A DNA stretch of 64,000 nucleotides from DVED01 sp963838375 (GCA_963838375.1 CAWIQY010000015.1:558001-622000); one strand, 5' to 3'. Counted from the first letter of the stretch, positions 51,735 to 61,685 are shown. Translations and numbers: made by a program. Notes: generated by a model from the sequence alone, not told the origin.

Positions 51735-54700
51735 TTACATCGAAATTTGTAACTGGGAACCCCCTTCAGATTTTTGGACTTCGATGCGGGTGTTAAAAGC
51801 TTCTTTGAGATGGGGAACGTGGGTAACAGTAAGAATACAGGAAAAATCGGGAGAAATCGCATTAATCGCCGCAATTAAGCGTTCGCAGCCGCGATCGTCT
51901 TGGGTTCCGAAGCCTTCATCAATGACTAACATTTGTAATGCCGTTCCCGATCGCAAAGCTAACAAGCGAGCCAGCGCAAGACGAATGGCAAAATTAATCC
52001 GAAAGGCTTCGCCACCGGAGTAGGTTTCGTAGGGGCGCGTACCGCGAGTATCGGCGATCGAAATATCCAGAGTATCGATTAATTTTGCTGACTTTTTAGA
52101 GCCTTTACTGGTGCGTTGGGTAATAAATTGAACGTGCAGTTGATTTGCACTTAACCGTGATAAAATACGGTTAGTTTCCGCTTCCAATTCGGGTAATATA
52201 TTTTCGATCGTTAAGGCTTGAATGCCATTTTTCCCGAAGGCTTGTGAGAGTTCTTGATAAACACGATGTTGACGGCGAGAGGCTTGCACTTGTTGCTGCC
52301 CAGAGTCGTGTCGTTGCCGTATATCTTCGAGGTGTTGTTGCTGCTGTTGCAATCGTCCCAAATTGGCTAAATTTCCATCGAGTTGTTGTCGGCGTTCTTG
52401 AATTTGTTGCTCCAGGGTTTGAATTTCGCCAGATCGATCGGGTGTTTGTTCGAGTTGTTGTTGTCCGGTAGCAATGTGCGATCGTAGCGATTCTAAATCT
52501 CGATGGCGATCCTGCAAAGCTTCTGTCAAGCGCTGGATTTGCTGCTGTATCTGGGGAACCTGCTGTTGGGCGCTTCGCAATTCTTCCATGCGCCCCAACC
52601 AACCTTGAGCTTCGCGCAGTGCCCCTCGGGCGGCATTATGTTCCTGAAAATTGTAGCCAACCCGATCGATATATCGATCGAGATCGGCAATTTGACGAGC
52701 AAAATCGGATTCAGTTTTTAACCGATCGAGTTGGTGTTTCACCATAGCGATCTCCTGCTCCAATTCAGGGCGCAACTCTTCAATTTTGGCTTGTTTTTTC
52801 TGGGCATTTTGCAACTGGGATTGTTTGATTTCGACCCATCGCAGCCGATCGACTGCCCCCCTTGCCAATGCGCAATCCTCTTCGTTGTAGTTAAGTTCCT
52901 GGAGTTGGCGATCGATGTCTTGTAATTGCGATCGGACAGCCGTTCCATATTCTTCCTTTTCTAAAACACCCTCAATTTGCGCCCGTTCTGCTGCCAAGTG
53001 CTGCAACATTTCTCCGGTGCTCTGGCTTGCCTCCAATTGCGCTTGCAGTTGCCCCCGCCGCTCTCGCAAAGCGTCGTATTCCGACAGTTGCCGACTCAGA
53101 TCGCCGTACTCCTGGCGCAACACCTGAATTTCCCGTTCGGACACCGCCAACTGTTCTTTAATCACCCAAAGTTGATGCAGTATTTCCTGATATTGGGTTT
53201 GGTGTTTTTGAGACACCCGATCCCAATGGTGTTCGTCCAGCGATCGATCGCACAGGGGACATGCAGCATCTGGAACTTGCAGCATCTGGATTTTGCGCTC
53301 CATCTGGGCCAATTGAGCTTCGTAATCTCGTTGGTGTGCCTTCAACCCCTCAATAAAGTTGCGCCGTTCCGTCCCCTTTTCTTGAACGCGCTGACGATAA
53401 ACTTGTACTTTTTCCAAGTCTTCGATTTGGGCGGTAATTGCTGCCAAATCTTGCTGCACTTGCGCTGCGCGACGGTATTGGGGACTCAGGGTGGCGTATT
53501 GGCTGTGGAGTTGTTCCAGGCGAGCAACGAGCCGAACTCGATCGCGATCGAGTTCGGCTTGCAACTGCAAGCGCTGCCCCAGCAAAGGCGTTGCTTGCAG
53601 TTGAACTTGTTCCAGGCTGTAGGCGCGGGCGACCGCTTGTTGCAATTGAACCAAACCCGCTTCCACTTCCGCCGCCTGGCTCAAAATACTCGTCAAGTCT
53701 TCTTCTTGTTGTACCAGCGCATCGAGTTTCGCTTGCACCGCCGCCAGTTTTCGCCCGGACTCGTTCTCTTGCTGCGCCAATTGTTGCCGGATTTCCGTAC
53801 GGCGTTGTTGTGCATCTCGATCGGCATTTTGCTTGCTAGAAAATTCCTCTTCCCGCGCTTGTAAGTCTTGAAATCGGGCGTATCCTTGGAGAATTTCCGC
53901 TTCCTGCTGCAACAGTTGCCCGAGGATTTGTTGTTGTCGGCAGGCATTTTCGAGTTCTTGCTGGTGGCGTTGTCGTTCTCGCGTTTGCGCCTGCATCTGT
54001 TGTTGATGCCAGTCTAATTGTTGTTGCCAAGCTTGTCGCTGATTTTGTTCCGTTTGCAGTCGAGCAATAGCCGTACGATCGATGTCTTGTTGTTGTTGTA
54101 GTTGTTCCACAAGGTTTTCCATGTGGGCAAGTTCTGCTGCAATGGTTTCTCCTGCCTGCAACTGAACATTGAGGGATGCCAAGCTTTGTTCGAGAATTTG
54201 GAACTGTCCGTACGCTTGTTTCGACAACTCTTTGGCTCGTTCGGACAATCGATCGTAGCGATCGAGCTTGAGCAAATCTGCTAGAATTTGCTTGCGTTCG
54301 GCAGGCGATCGTAAGGCAAATTCATCTGCTCCACCTTGCCGCAAATATGCCGAATTAATAAACGTATCGTAATCGAGTTTCACATAATCCAAGAGGATCT
54401 GTTGGGTGGCTCGCAATCCTTTCCCCGTGAGCGATCGAAACCCCGACGGCGTTTTAATTTGAAATTCTAACGAACTGGATTGTCCGCGCACGCGACGGCG
54501 AATCACGCGATACACTTCCTCTTGCATTGCAAAGGTGAAGTCTACCTGAACTTCCTTTTCCCCGCTATGGATCGTGTCATCTTCTGAGGCTGCGCGACTT
54601 TTCCCCCAAATCGACCAGGAGATCGCTTCGAGCAACGATGACTTTCCCGCCCCGTTCTCGCCACAAATACAGGCAACATGAAGTCCCCGAAAGTCTAGAC

Positions 54701-54752
54701 TTGCCGATCGATAGCTAAAGAAATTTTTGAGCTTGAGCTGGTGAGGAATCAT
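51735..54752 (-). CDS. sbcC: SbcC-like SMC-family exonuclease ATPase
   Basis: A 1005-aa Rad50/SbcC protein, the ATPase half of the SbcCD nuclease that processes hairpins and stalled forks. The N-terminal Walker A is CGENGAGKSSLLEAISW near residue 31, then the AYLRQGGADEF Q-loop region. Long Gln-rich coiled coils (about 180-850) surround the zinc hook CPLC near residue 497. The C-terminal signature is YSGGEAFRINFAIRLALARLL, with Walker B MLVIDEGFGTQDDRG. Both ATPase halves are complete. sbcD is not in the window. The start is at ATG 54752. Confidence 0.94.
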   Translation of the reverse strand: MIPHQLKLKNFFSYRSASLDFRGLHVACICGENGAGKSSLLEAISWSIWGKSRAASEDDTIHSGEKEVQVDFTFAMQEEVYRVIRRRVRGQSSSLEFQIKTPSGFRSLTGKGLRATQQILLDYVKLDYDTFINSAYLRQGGADEFALRSPAERKQILADLLKLDRYDRLSERAKELSKQAYGQFQILEQSLASLNVQLQAGETIAAELAHMENLVEQLQQQQDIDRTAIARLQTEQNQRQAWQQQLDWHQQQMQAQTRERQRHQQELENACRQQQILGQLLQQEAEILQGYARFQDLQAREEEFSSKQNADRDAQQRRTEIRQQLAQQENESGRKLAAVQAKLDALVQQEEDLTSILSQAAEVEAGLVQLQQAVARAYSLEQVQLQATPLLGQRLQLQAELDRDRVRLVARLEQLHSQYATLSPQYRRAAQVQQDLAAITAQIEDLEKVQVYRQRVQEKGTERRNFIEGLKAHQRDYEAQLAQMERKIQMLQVPDAACPLCDRSLDEHHWDRVSQKHQTQYQEILHQLWVIKEQLAVSEREIQVLRQEYGDLSRQLSEYDALRERRGQLQAQLEASQSTGEMLQHLAAERAQIEGVLEKEEYGTAVRSQLQDIDRQLQELNYNEEDCALARGAVDRLRWVEIKQSQLQNAQKKQAKIEELRPELEQEIAMVKHQLDRLKTESDFARQIADLDRYIDRVGYNFQEHNAARGALREAQGWLGRMEELRSAQQQVPQIQQQIQRLTEALQDRHRDLESLRSHIATGQQQLEQTPDRSGEIQTLEQQIQERRQQLDGNLANLGRLQQQQQHLEDIRQRHDSGQQQVQASRRQHRVYQELSQAFGKNGIQALTIENILPELEAETNRILSRLSANQLHVQFITQRTSKGSKKSAKLIDTLDISIADTRGTRPYETYSGGEAFRINFAIRLALARLLALRSGTALQMLVIDEGFGTQDDRGCERLIAAINAISPDFSCILTVTHVPHLKEAFNTRIEVQKSEGGSQLQISM

Positions 54753-54977
54753 CCAAAAAAGTTAAGGGTTGATTGCTGACGAGTTGATTTGACCGAATCG
54801 ATCGTTGACAGCTAATCGTTGAATACTAACGTTTATTTTTCATCTTTATCGGAATTTTTAGCAACTTTTCCTTTTGTTTAATCATATTTTAAGGTTTGAC
54901 AATTTTAACCTTCATGTCAATTCAGTTGCAGGAGTTACTGAAAGTCGATGCCCAAAGCTGAGTCAACAAGCATCGGT

Positions 54978-55085
54978 GAGAGCCCCGACTTCTTAAAGAA
55001 GTCGGGGCTCTCGGTGTCACGGCATCGCTATATCCCTATACCGAGATCGGAATCGGGGTAAGGACTTTTAGCCCCTACCCCGATT
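54978..55085. repeat. Two strong hairpins in the sbcC upstream region
   Basis: GAGAGCCCCGACTTCTT (54978-54994) pairs with AAGAAGTCGGGGCTCTC (54996-55012), and AATCGGGGTA (55051-55060) with TACCCCGATT (55076-55085). The first is a palindrome type often seen dispersed in cyanobacterial genomes. They lie between divergently placed sbcC and the end of the STAS gene and may terminate the STAS transcript. The rest of 54753-55118 is AT-rich with no gene. Confidence 0.8.
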
Positions 55086-55118
55086 GTTTCCGAGACGCCG
55101 TGTGGGTAACGATACTGT

Positions 55119-55439
55119 TCACACCGCAACTTTCTCTGCCGCGACACCGACATCCTCATATCGATCGAGAATGTCGAGTTGTCGATCGAGTTCGGTAATC
55201 GCCAAAATATACTGTACGGATTCTCGAAGGTTGTACAAGCTCAAACGCCGTCCGGTTTTCTTGGCAAATTTGTCGGCTTCTACGAGGGTCACTAACCCTA
55301 CATTTCCCACCGCCTTGACCTTCGATAAATCGATCAACCACCGACTGTGTTGAGTCTGAGCAAGTTTAGACAACTTGACCCGAAGGGCAGTTGCCGCTCT
55401 TTGGTCTAAATTTTCTTGGGGTTGAATGACAATACTCAT
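55119..55439 (-). CDS. STAS domain protein (anti-anti-sigma factor type)
   Basis: A 106-aa single STAS domain. The start at 55439 gives the usual N-terminal strand IVIQPQENLDQRAATALRVKL. The core is HSRWLIDLSKVKAVGNVGLVTLVEADKFAKKTG, where the position of the regulatory Ser is occupied by Asn (GNVGL), so phosphorylation as in SpoIIAA is not likely. It continues with LYNLRESVQYILAITELDRQL. It is likely a partner of a SpoIIE/RsbU phosphatase or RsbW kinase encoded elsewhere, or a phospho-independent docking protein. Confidence 0.82.
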   Translation of the reverse strand: MSIVIQPQENLDQRAATALRVKLSKLAQTQHSRWLIDLSKVKAVGNVGLVTLVEADKFAKKTGRRLSLYNLRESVQYILAITELDRQLDILDRYEDVGVAAEKVAV

Positions 55440-55909
55440 AAACTCGAACTCGATTTCAAAATTTTTATAATTTTTGGAGCTGAAAATTTGACTTCCCCGT
55501 CTCGGGAGCCAACCGATGGCGAATGTAGAGTTGAAAGAAGTGACGATCGAAAACTGACGCTGATAGCAGTCAGTCAACCCTCAAATGTGGTTATATTGAT
55601 AAAGTTGATTGCAAAAAGCGATCGCGCCGCAAAAAAAGCTTAGAGTAGTAGATGAAAATTTAGAGTCTACGGATAGATGTAACCCGATTTAAAAAAACAC
55701 ACCCCGGCATCGAGATTATTCTTGAAAATATCGAATCGCGTGCACCCAAGATTTTGACATTGCGCGGTGTGGGAGATTTACGGAATTTTTTTGTGTGTTC
55801 GGTTGTAAGGACTCGTAATATCACTGAGACAGTTGTTAAGAGAAATGTCATCATACTGAATGACACCCGTCACAATTTGAAATAATTTTACATACGGTGT
55901 TCGATCGAA
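55440..55909. other. Intergenic region upstream of the STAS gene
   Basis: It contains the STAS promoter region and leftover coding-like DNA. A plus-strand frame (about 55679-55885, FKKTHPGIEIILENIESRAPK) is open without a clear start and might be a fragment of a lost gene. No RNA gene is evident. Confidence 0.35.
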
Positions 55910-56098
55910 CTATCCAACTGCCACAGAGCCGTCTGATAGGAGCTTTTCCAATCTTTTCAGCGCTTCCATTTCAAAATCGTCAAATTCTTGAGACCAGAGC
56001 AGCGAATCGAGTTGCTGTTCCAGCGCGGGTGTCACTTGGCGGGTTTTTAGGATTTCTTGGACAATCTGAGCTAACTGCATGGTCTTCTTCGGTGACAT
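55910..56098 (-). CDS. Small conserved cyanobacterial-type protein
   Basis: A 62-aa protein: SPKKTMQLAQIVQEILKTRQVTPALEQQLDSLLW, then an acidic helical EFDDFEMEALKRLEKLLSDGSV. The pattern is like small helical proteins found widely in cyanobacteria with the ending xGxVxVG. The function is unknown. It starts at ATG 56098 and is a single gene. Too short to be certain, but codon use looks real. Confidence 0.6.
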   Translation of the reverse strand: MSPKKTMQLAQIVQEILKTRQVTPALEQQLDSLLWSQEFDDFEMEALKRLEKLLSDGSVAVG

Positions 56099-56269
56099 AA
56101 CGGAACTCTATATCTTTAGTATTACGTAAATATCTGCAATCGTCAGTGATATCCGTCAAAAGTAACAGTGACAATACGGAGATTCATATGTGATCTAGAT
56201 CTTAGTTTTTCAGCGATCGAAATCACTCCGGTTTCAGCGATCGGATATTAGGCATTGCAGAGGGTAACA

Positions 56270-56395
56270 CTCTGTGTCATGTCCGCACTGGAACGATTCT
56301 TTGAAGTTGCCAGGTAGGGAACCCCATCCATGCCGATGGGATGGTTAATCAATTGGAACTTAACCCTGGTTCTACGAGGGTTTTAGGTAGTTTTT
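56270..56395. other. Candidate structured RNA region
   Basis: Within the 613-bp gap 56099-56711 a GC-richer block holds CCCATC/GATGGG (about 56328-56343) and AACCCT/AGGGTT (56362-56382), the latter followed by TTTTAGG, as in a small RNA with a terminator if read on the plus strand. I cannot match it to a named RNA. No protein gene is seen in the gap. Confidence 0.3.
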
Positions 56396-56711
56396 GACTG
56401 AGAAAGCTGGGCAGATTCGATCCCCCGTCTTTTAAGCAGTTATAGCAAAGTTCTTCAACCCTAAATAAACTCCTATAGCATCTCTCATTGCTACTATTGG
56501 ATTATCAGTTTGATTAAAAAGAATAGACGCATAATACAGCGGCTTCCGCATTTTTCGATATTGTTACAGTCGTGAATTTCGCGTCAGGTATTTGTTTGTG
56601 AAACACAGCTTTTATTAACCCCAAATGACCATAGCAACTACCACGATCAACTAAAAAGAGCCCAGGATCGACCTGGACTCTAAAGAGATCCTGAGTGATA
56701 AGCCTCAAGGT

Positions 56712-57068
56712 TTAGATGATACCCACACCCTTGCCTCGTTCGTCATCTTTCTGTGTCAGTTTGCCCTGTTCGTCTGTTTGATTAATTTCTTTCAGTTCCG
56801 CGGCACGTTCGGCTTTGAGAGCTTCTTCTTTCTCTCGCAAGTCGCCTGGAACTTCATAGTACATTTCCGGTTCGACGGCGTAGTTGTTTGCCAATCCTTC
56901 TTGGTCTACTGTGAACCCGGCTGTTGTATCGATCTGACCCTCTTTTACTGCTTCTTCAGAATCGGGAAGTGTCTTGAACTGTTCGCCTTCTCGTTCTTCC
57001 CGAGCAGCGGTTTCGGCGGGACGAATTCCCCGATCGTATTGACCGTCCATGGGCTTTTCAACACTCAT
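56712..57068 (-). CDS. Conserved acidic cyanobacterial protein of unknown function
   Basis: A 118-aa hydrophilic, highly charged protein. It begins MSVEKPMDGQYDRGIRPAETAAREEREGEQFKTLP and ends QKDDERGKGVGII. The middle (IDTTAGFTVDQEGLANNYAVEPEMYYEVPGDLREKEE) is also strongly patterned. I recall similar cyanobacterial proteins without assigned function. No signal peptide, membrane helix or metal motif is visible; much of it may be disordered. It has its own upstream region, 145 bp to the next gene. Confidence 0.75.
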   Translation of the reverse strand: MSVEKPMDGQYDRGIRPAETAAREEREGEQFKTLPDSEEAVKEGQIDTTAGFTVDQEGLANNYAVEPEMYYEVPGDLREKEEALKAERAAELKEINQTDEQGKLTQKDDERGKGVGII

Positions 57069-57213
57069 AATTTTCTCCTAAATTTAAATGATTGAATTGA
57101 AATATAGCAGTTTCGAGTCAATCGAAAAAGTTCGATCTAATCGTTAGCCTTAACTTTAGATTTTTAAAGTTTTGAAACTGCACTCACTCTAACAACAAGA
57201 TTGTAGAGCTTCT

Positions 57214-57402
57214 CTACTTGTCGATGTCGGGAACGACTTCCGGACGGTCTTTGCCTTCCCAACCGGGGGGGCGCTTGGAATTATACCACGCGATCGATCC
57301 TAACGAGACAGCAGCGATGAATCCTACCACCATGACGGCGATGGCAGAAGCGGGAAAACTACTGGCTTCTGAAGCGACTTCTAGTAAAGTATAGGTAGAC
57401 AT
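57214..57402 (-). CDS. Small single-helix thylakoid-type protein, Psb35-like
   Basis: A 62-aa protein with one membrane helix (SAIAVMVVGFIAAVSLGSIAWYNSKRPPGWEG), and a charged tail DRPEVVPDIDK. The GSIAWYNSKRPxGWE motif right after the helix is strongly conserved in small cyanobacterial proteins, which I associate with Psb35, a factor of PSII assembly that binds CP47 and high-light-inducible proteins. The identity is from memory and moderately sure. Monocistronic. Confidence 0.55.
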   Translation of the reverse strand: MSTYTLLEVASEASSFPASAIAVMVVGFIAAVSLGSIAWYNSKRPPGWEGKDRPEVVPDIDK

Positions 57403-57672
57403 TAATTAACCTCGTCTTTTTCAACTGTACTTTCGATAGGACTAATGTATCAATCCCCCTCCGGTTTCTACATCTGTCCTGCGAGAGATCTTCGGAGTCC
57501 GTCACCCGGTAGAGTCATGGTTAGATTCTATTAAACTCATCATCTACGAACGGCTTGAATCTATTGGCAAAGCGGGAACACCGGCGAGATCGCGGTTAAT
57601 ATTTTTGGGAACTGAACCCATCGAGAATCGATCGCGAACCGCTATTGCTTCGCCCCGACAAGCACTAACGTT

Positions 57673-59424
57673 TCATTTGTTTTGCACGATCGCCCGAACT
57701 ACGATTGCCGTGATATTATCGTGACCGTTCTCCCGATTGGCAAGATTGATCAGTCGGCTGACACCTTCTTTTAAAGGGTTGTCTTTTAAAGGGCTGTCTT
57801 TTGAAAGGTTGTGGAGAGCGAGGAGCGGTTGCAGATATTCGATGTAGTGCATTTCGAGCAAATCGTCATCTGTCAAACCATCAGAACCCAGAATCAATAG
57901 CGTATCTTCTTTAAGTTCGAGAAACTGCACGTCGGCTTCGAGCGCCTCGCGATCTCGCGGACCGAGAGCTTGAGTTAATTGATAGGCATTAACCCAACTG
58001 TAGGCAATTGCCGGATCGACCCCTTGAAGAATCGCCCTCGGTGCTACGGCATGGTCGGCGGTGAGTTGTTGTAAACCCGCCTGAGTCGTGAGGATGTAGC
58101 AGCGACTATCGCCGACGTGAGCGATCGCCACTTTGGTATCTCGAACCAACGCCATGACCAATGTCGTTCCCATGCGGCGGCTGCCTTTACGGTTCTCTTG
58201 TTGGTTCAACTCATAGATGGCTTGATTGGCGTTTTCGATCGCTTCGAGGATGCTTGCGGTGCTGGGAAGTTCGTCTAGCCAACGGGTTTTAAAATACTCC
58301 TCGATCGTCTTCACAGCCAGCAGACTAGCAATTTCGCCGCCGTCGTGTCCTCCCATCCCATCGCAGAGAACATACAAACCTTTGGCACCGAAGGTGCGAT
58401 CTTTGGGATTTTCCGTCGTTTCGATCTGCATCCACATGGAAAAAGTATCTTCGTTATGGTTGCGCTGCTGACCGATATCAGTTTGACCCGCCGTTTCCAA
58501 GGCGATTAATTGCGAGATGGCGGCGGGATCTACATCATTGGGGGTCACAGACCATTCGGTAATTTCCTCTTCTTCTTCGGCTGCAATATGCTGCAATGCT
58601 AATCGCACTCCATCGATCGTGTTGATTTGTCCGGTTTCTAGATTCCTCAGTAGTGCGACCATCGATCCGATCAGGGTTTGTCCCGACTCCTGATAGAGGA
58701 TCTCCCACAGGCGTCCCAAATCTCGTAGTGTTACTAGATCTGCTTCTGACTGCGGATACAAGCGTTGCAAACAAAGAGCTGGACTCTCATTATTGATATC
58801 GATGCGAAGGTTGGATAAGTTTAGGAGGCTGGGACAGCAAGCAAACTCCTCCAGTGCCCGCCACACATCCAACATCTGCTCCAACCAAGCTACTTTTTGC
58901 AACCAGGAAACTCCGTTATCTCCCCAACGATCGACCAATAACGGTAGCGACGATCGATCTTGGAGAAGAATCACAGTTTCACCGTTTTCTTGCCAATAGT
59001 CGTGCAAGTCTGGGGCGCTGGAAGCTAACTGCGATTGCAGGGTTGCATAAGCTTGGACGAGGGGAGGAATCGGCGATCGGGTTTCGGGAATGCGAAGGGG
59101 CGCAGTATCAAAGACTTTCAGCTCGATTTCGGCGATTTCACCCCTCTCGTTGTTGCGCGGAGCACAAACAAGACGATAGCGTTTCTGGGGGTCTAGTGCT
59201 TCGGGTCTTTCCTGCTTCCACCGAGAGACTGCCTCGGCTTCGGGATAGACGATCGCCCGTAGCAACGTTCTGACATCAGCGCCGCATCGATCGCATTCTT
59301 GGCGATCGAACGCCACTTGGGCGCTACATTTCCCGCAGACTTTATGGGTGAGGGCAGCCCCACATTGCCGACAAAACAAGTTTCGATCGGAATTGATAGA
59401 CCCACACTTGGGGCAACTCAGCAT
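57673..59424 (-). CDS. PP2C-type protein phosphatase with N-terminal double zinc ribbon
   Basis: A 583-aa protein. The start at 59424 gives MLSCPKCGSINSDRNLFCRQCG then CGKC/CDRCG, two zinc ribbons. A 300-residue middle region, kinase-like in length and spacing but without catalytic motifs, follows. The PP2C domain (about 335-583) has TDIGQQRNHNEDTF, LCDGMGGHDGG, GTTLVMALV, HVGDSRCY, GSDGLTDDD and GHDNITAIVV, all metal ligands present. It should reverse Ser/Thr phosphorylation, perhaps by the FHA/STPK networks. The frame extends upstream to 59712 over the pseudouridine synthase gene, which is unlikely to be used. Confidence 0.88.
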   Translation of the reverse strand: MLSCPKCGSINSDRNLFCRQCGAALTHKVCGKCSAQVAFDRQECDRCGADVRTLLRAIVYPEAEAVSRWKQERPEALDPQKRYRLVCAPRNNERGEIAEIELKVFDTAPLRIPETRSPIPPLVQAYATLQSQLASSAPDLHDYWQENGETVILLQDRSSLPLLVDRWGDNGVSWLQKVAWLEQMLDVWRALEEFACCPSLLNLSNLRIDINNESPALCLQRLYPQSEADLVTLRDLGRLWEILYQESGQTLIGSMVALLRNLETGQINTIDGVRLALQHIAAEEEEEITEWSVTPNDVDPAAISQLIALETAGQTDIGQQRNHNEDTFSMWMQIETTENPKDRTFGAKGLYVLCDGMGGHDGGEIASLLAVKTIEEYFKTRWLDELPSTASILEAIENANQAIYELNQQENRKGSRRMGTTLVMALVRDTKVAIAHVGDSRCYILTTQAGLQQLTADHAVAPRAILQGVDPAIAYSWVNAYQLTQALGPRDREALEADVQFLELKEDTLLILGSDGLTDDDLLEMHYIEYLQPLLALHNLSKDSPLKDNPLKEGVSRLINLANRENGHDNITAIVVRAIVQNK

Positions 59425-59519
59425 TTGCAATCGGACAATCACAGCTTTGTCACATCTTCCCACATTTGAAGCCAGATGGATAGGAAGCCAGATAGGTAGA
59501 ACGATGGCGCTGGGGAAAA

Positions 59520-60104
59520 TTACAAGCGACACAGACGATGGAGTTGTGCCAGTTCGATCGTCGTTAAATCTCGCCACTGTCCCGGTGTCAACCCAGACAA
59601 GCACAAGTTGGCAGCGCGACATCGAACCAGTCGTAAGGTGGGAAATCCCACTACCGCAGTCATTCGCCGGACTTGACGATTGCGCCCTTCTGTCAAGGCG
59701 ATTTCTAACCAAGCCGTTGGCACGCTTTTGCGAAACCGGATCGGCGGATCGCGAGGCGGTAGCGAGGGTTCCTCCAAGAGGAGTTTAACTTTAGCGGGTC
59801 GAGTCCGATAGTTCTGAATCTCCACTCCTTGTCTCAGACGCGCCAATGCTGCTTCGTCAGGGATTCGTTCCACTTGTACCCAATAGGTTCGTTCCTTGCC
59901 AAATTTCGGATCGAGTAATCGGTGCTGGAGTTTTCCATCATTGCTCAGTAGCAACAAGCCTTCGCTATCGCGATCGAGACGTCCCACGGGATAGATGCCG
60001 GGAATGGAAATATAATCCTTCAGCGTCTGCCGATGGTATTGGCGATCGGTAAACTGACACAATACGTCATAGGGCTTATAAAACAAAATTGTTCGAGATT
60101 TCAT
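59520..60104 (-). CDS. rRNA pseudouridine synthase (RluE/RsuA family)
   Basis: A 194-aa pseudouridine synthase without the S4 domain. Motif II with the catalytic Asp is GIYPVGRLDRDSEGLLLLSNDG near residue 39; motif III LHRLLDPKFGKERTYWVQVE; the C-terminal GRNRQVRRMTAVVGFPTLRLVR. RluE modifies U2457 of 23S rRNA in E. coli; the length and lack of S4 agree with RluE. The exact target here is inferred. 95 bp upstream of the PP2C gene in the same direction. Confidence 0.87.
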   Translation of the reverse strand: MKSRTILFYKPYDVLCQFTDRQYHRQTLKDYISIPGIYPVGRLDRDSEGLLLLSNDGKLQHRLLDPKFGKERTYWVQVERIPDEAALARLRQGVEIQNYRTRPAKVKLLLEEPSLPPRDPPIRFRKSVPTAWLEIALTEGRNRQVRRMTAVVGFPTLRLVRCRAANLCLSGLTPGQWRDLTTIELAQLHRLCRL

Positions 60105-60672
60105 GATTGGCGATCTGATAATTGTTAAGTAGAGCCACGACTGCCTTGCTTTGGGCTAGGGACTAGTCGAGCGTCTGAAAAGGCTAAAGACCCGAAGTGC
60201 TGATAAGTAGGTAAACGCTGGTAGGGATCTAATGGATATAAGTGTTTCAAGTGCTTGGTCTGTTTGAGATCCAGGTTTTTAAAAGTCCGTATTTAAAAAC
60301 CCTAAATCACTACCAGCCTAATCGAGTTTCGAGCAATTGAAAGCTATTGTTTGAGAGAATTCAAGACAGTCCGATTTAAGAAGATAGATGTGACGCAGAT
60401 CTCATTGAAATGCGATCGACTACACCTTTTGAGGTTTAGGTTTTTATTTTCTAAATAAAACACGAGTTTACATAAAGACTGTATAAACCAATACCGATCG
60501 AGTGGACATTGCTCGAAACGGAGGAATAAGGTTGTAACTGAAGCCCACAAATGAATTCGATTTGGATCTCTAAGTTTTTTGTTAAAAGATAGATTTCTGC
60601 AAGATATTCAATCTTCGAGCGGCTTCACTTTTCGTAATCTATAAGATCCCTGATACCCCCTAGATTTCTATC
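60105..60672. other. Intergenic region upstream of a PEP-CTERM gene
   Basis: 568 bp of AT-rich DNA without a credible gene. The promoter of the PEP-CTERM gene is expected near the right side. I see no repeats or RNA gene. Confidence 0.45.
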
Positions 60673-61416
60673 ATGAAAAACTCTAAATTTGTCTTTTCTA
60701 AAGTTGCTCTCGGATTATCTGCCGTCTCTACATTAGGTCTGGCCTTCTTGGCTGGCGCTCCTTCGGCTTCTGCTTTGTCCCTCAATGGCAATAGCGTTTC
60801 TGGGATTACCAGCGACGATGTCGGTCAATCTTTCCAAATCAATTTCGGTGGAAATGTTGCGACTAACGATGTAGACGGGTTGAAATCGACCGCCACCTTT
60901 ACGCTGTCAAACTTCTCGGGTACGAGCGCAATTTGGGACGTCGTTCTGAGCAACATTTCGGATGGTGGAATTAGCTCTCGGACTTCGGTTTTGGGTTTCA
61001 ATGTCAGCGAGGCTTTAAGCGGCGGCGATTCCAGCGATCTTTTTAGCAACGCCGTGCTTGATGGTTCTTTACCCAACCAATTTGGCGGGCTTGACATTTG
61101 TTTCACCAATGCTCGGAATAACTGCCAAGGCGGACGGAATGGTGGGGTTTCGACGGGAGAAACGGGCAACTTCACCGCCACGATGAACTTCGCCAGCGCA
61201 GTTTCCAGCTTCGATTTGAGCAACTTCGGCGTTCGCTACCAAAGCATTAACGGTAATGGCTTTAACGGAGATAGCGGAACGGGTGTCGGAACGACGGTGG
61301 GAGACAATGCCAAAGACGTTCCCGAACCGATGACGATTGTGGGTTCTGCCATGGCACTGGGTTTTGGTTCTACATTGAAGAAGCGTCGCGGCAAGAAGCA
61401 ACAGAAGGCTGCGTAA
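60673..61416 (+). CDS. PEP-CTERM sorting domain protein (cistern-type)
   Basis: A 247-aa exported protein. The signal peptide is VALGLSAVSTLGLAFLAGAPSASA. The mature part is beta-rich, Ser/Gly/Asn-rich with two Cys spaced in DICFTNARNNCQGG near residue 140, a feature I associate with the cistern family of PEP-CTERM proteins. The C-terminus is the sorting signal: VPEPMTIVGSAMALGFGS, then KKRRGKKQQK. It should be cleaved by exosortase and placed at the surface. Followed by a textbook terminator, so a single-gene unit. Confidence 0.87.
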   Translation: MKNSKFVFSKVALGLSAVSTLGLAFLAGAPSASALSLNGNSVSGITSDDVGQSFQINFGGNVATNDVDGLKSTATFTLSNFSGTSAIWDVVLSNISDGGISSRTSVLGFNVSEALSGGDSSDLFSNAVLDGSLPNQFGGLDICFTNARNNCQGGRNGGVSTGETGNFTATMNFASAVSSFDLSNFGVRYQSINGNGFNGDSGTGVGTTVGDNAKDVPEPMTIVGSAMALGFGSTLKKRRGKKQQKAA

Positions 61417-61453
61417 GCGATCTTCAATCCTAGCGCGTTAACTTAGCTTACAG

Positions 61454-61483
61454 AAAATCCCCTCTTCCGAGGGGATTTTTTTT
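61454..61483 (+). terminator. Rho-independent terminator
   Basis: AAAATCCCCTC (61454-61464), loop TTCC, GAGGGGATTTT (61469-61479) followed by more T. It lies 40 bp after the PEP-CTERM gene stop. Confidence 0.93.
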
Positions 61484-61685
61484 GTCCGTTTCATTTCGAT
61501 TCGATCGAACTATTCTCCAAAAAAAAACGTCAAACTCCGGGCAATTCGGCGACCAATTGAGAGTCTCAGGGTTCAAAGCATACTCGTTTTTAGCTTATCG
61601 AGTTACCTTATAGGGAATTCGGGAGAGTGCGATCGTCAAACCGAGCCAAAACCTCCCAATCCACCTACACTTCATTTCTCCAACA

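Noticed and set aside
51784..53864. Long plus-strand frames of up to 295 codons across sbcC
   Set aside because: They are antisense to the coiled-coil part of sbcC; its Gln/Leu codon bias opens the opposite strand.
54978..55012. Long GC hairpin considered as a tRNA-like or riboswitch structure
   Set aside because: A simple perfect palindrome with a 1-nt loop; no cloverleaf or known ligand-binding core.
56514..56708. 64-codon minus-strand frame
   Set aside because: No conserved features and overlaps leader DNA of the acidic protein gene.
59348..59788. Plus-strand frame of 146 codons spanning the PP2C/RluE boundary
   Set aside because: Antisense to two well-supported genes and without motifs.
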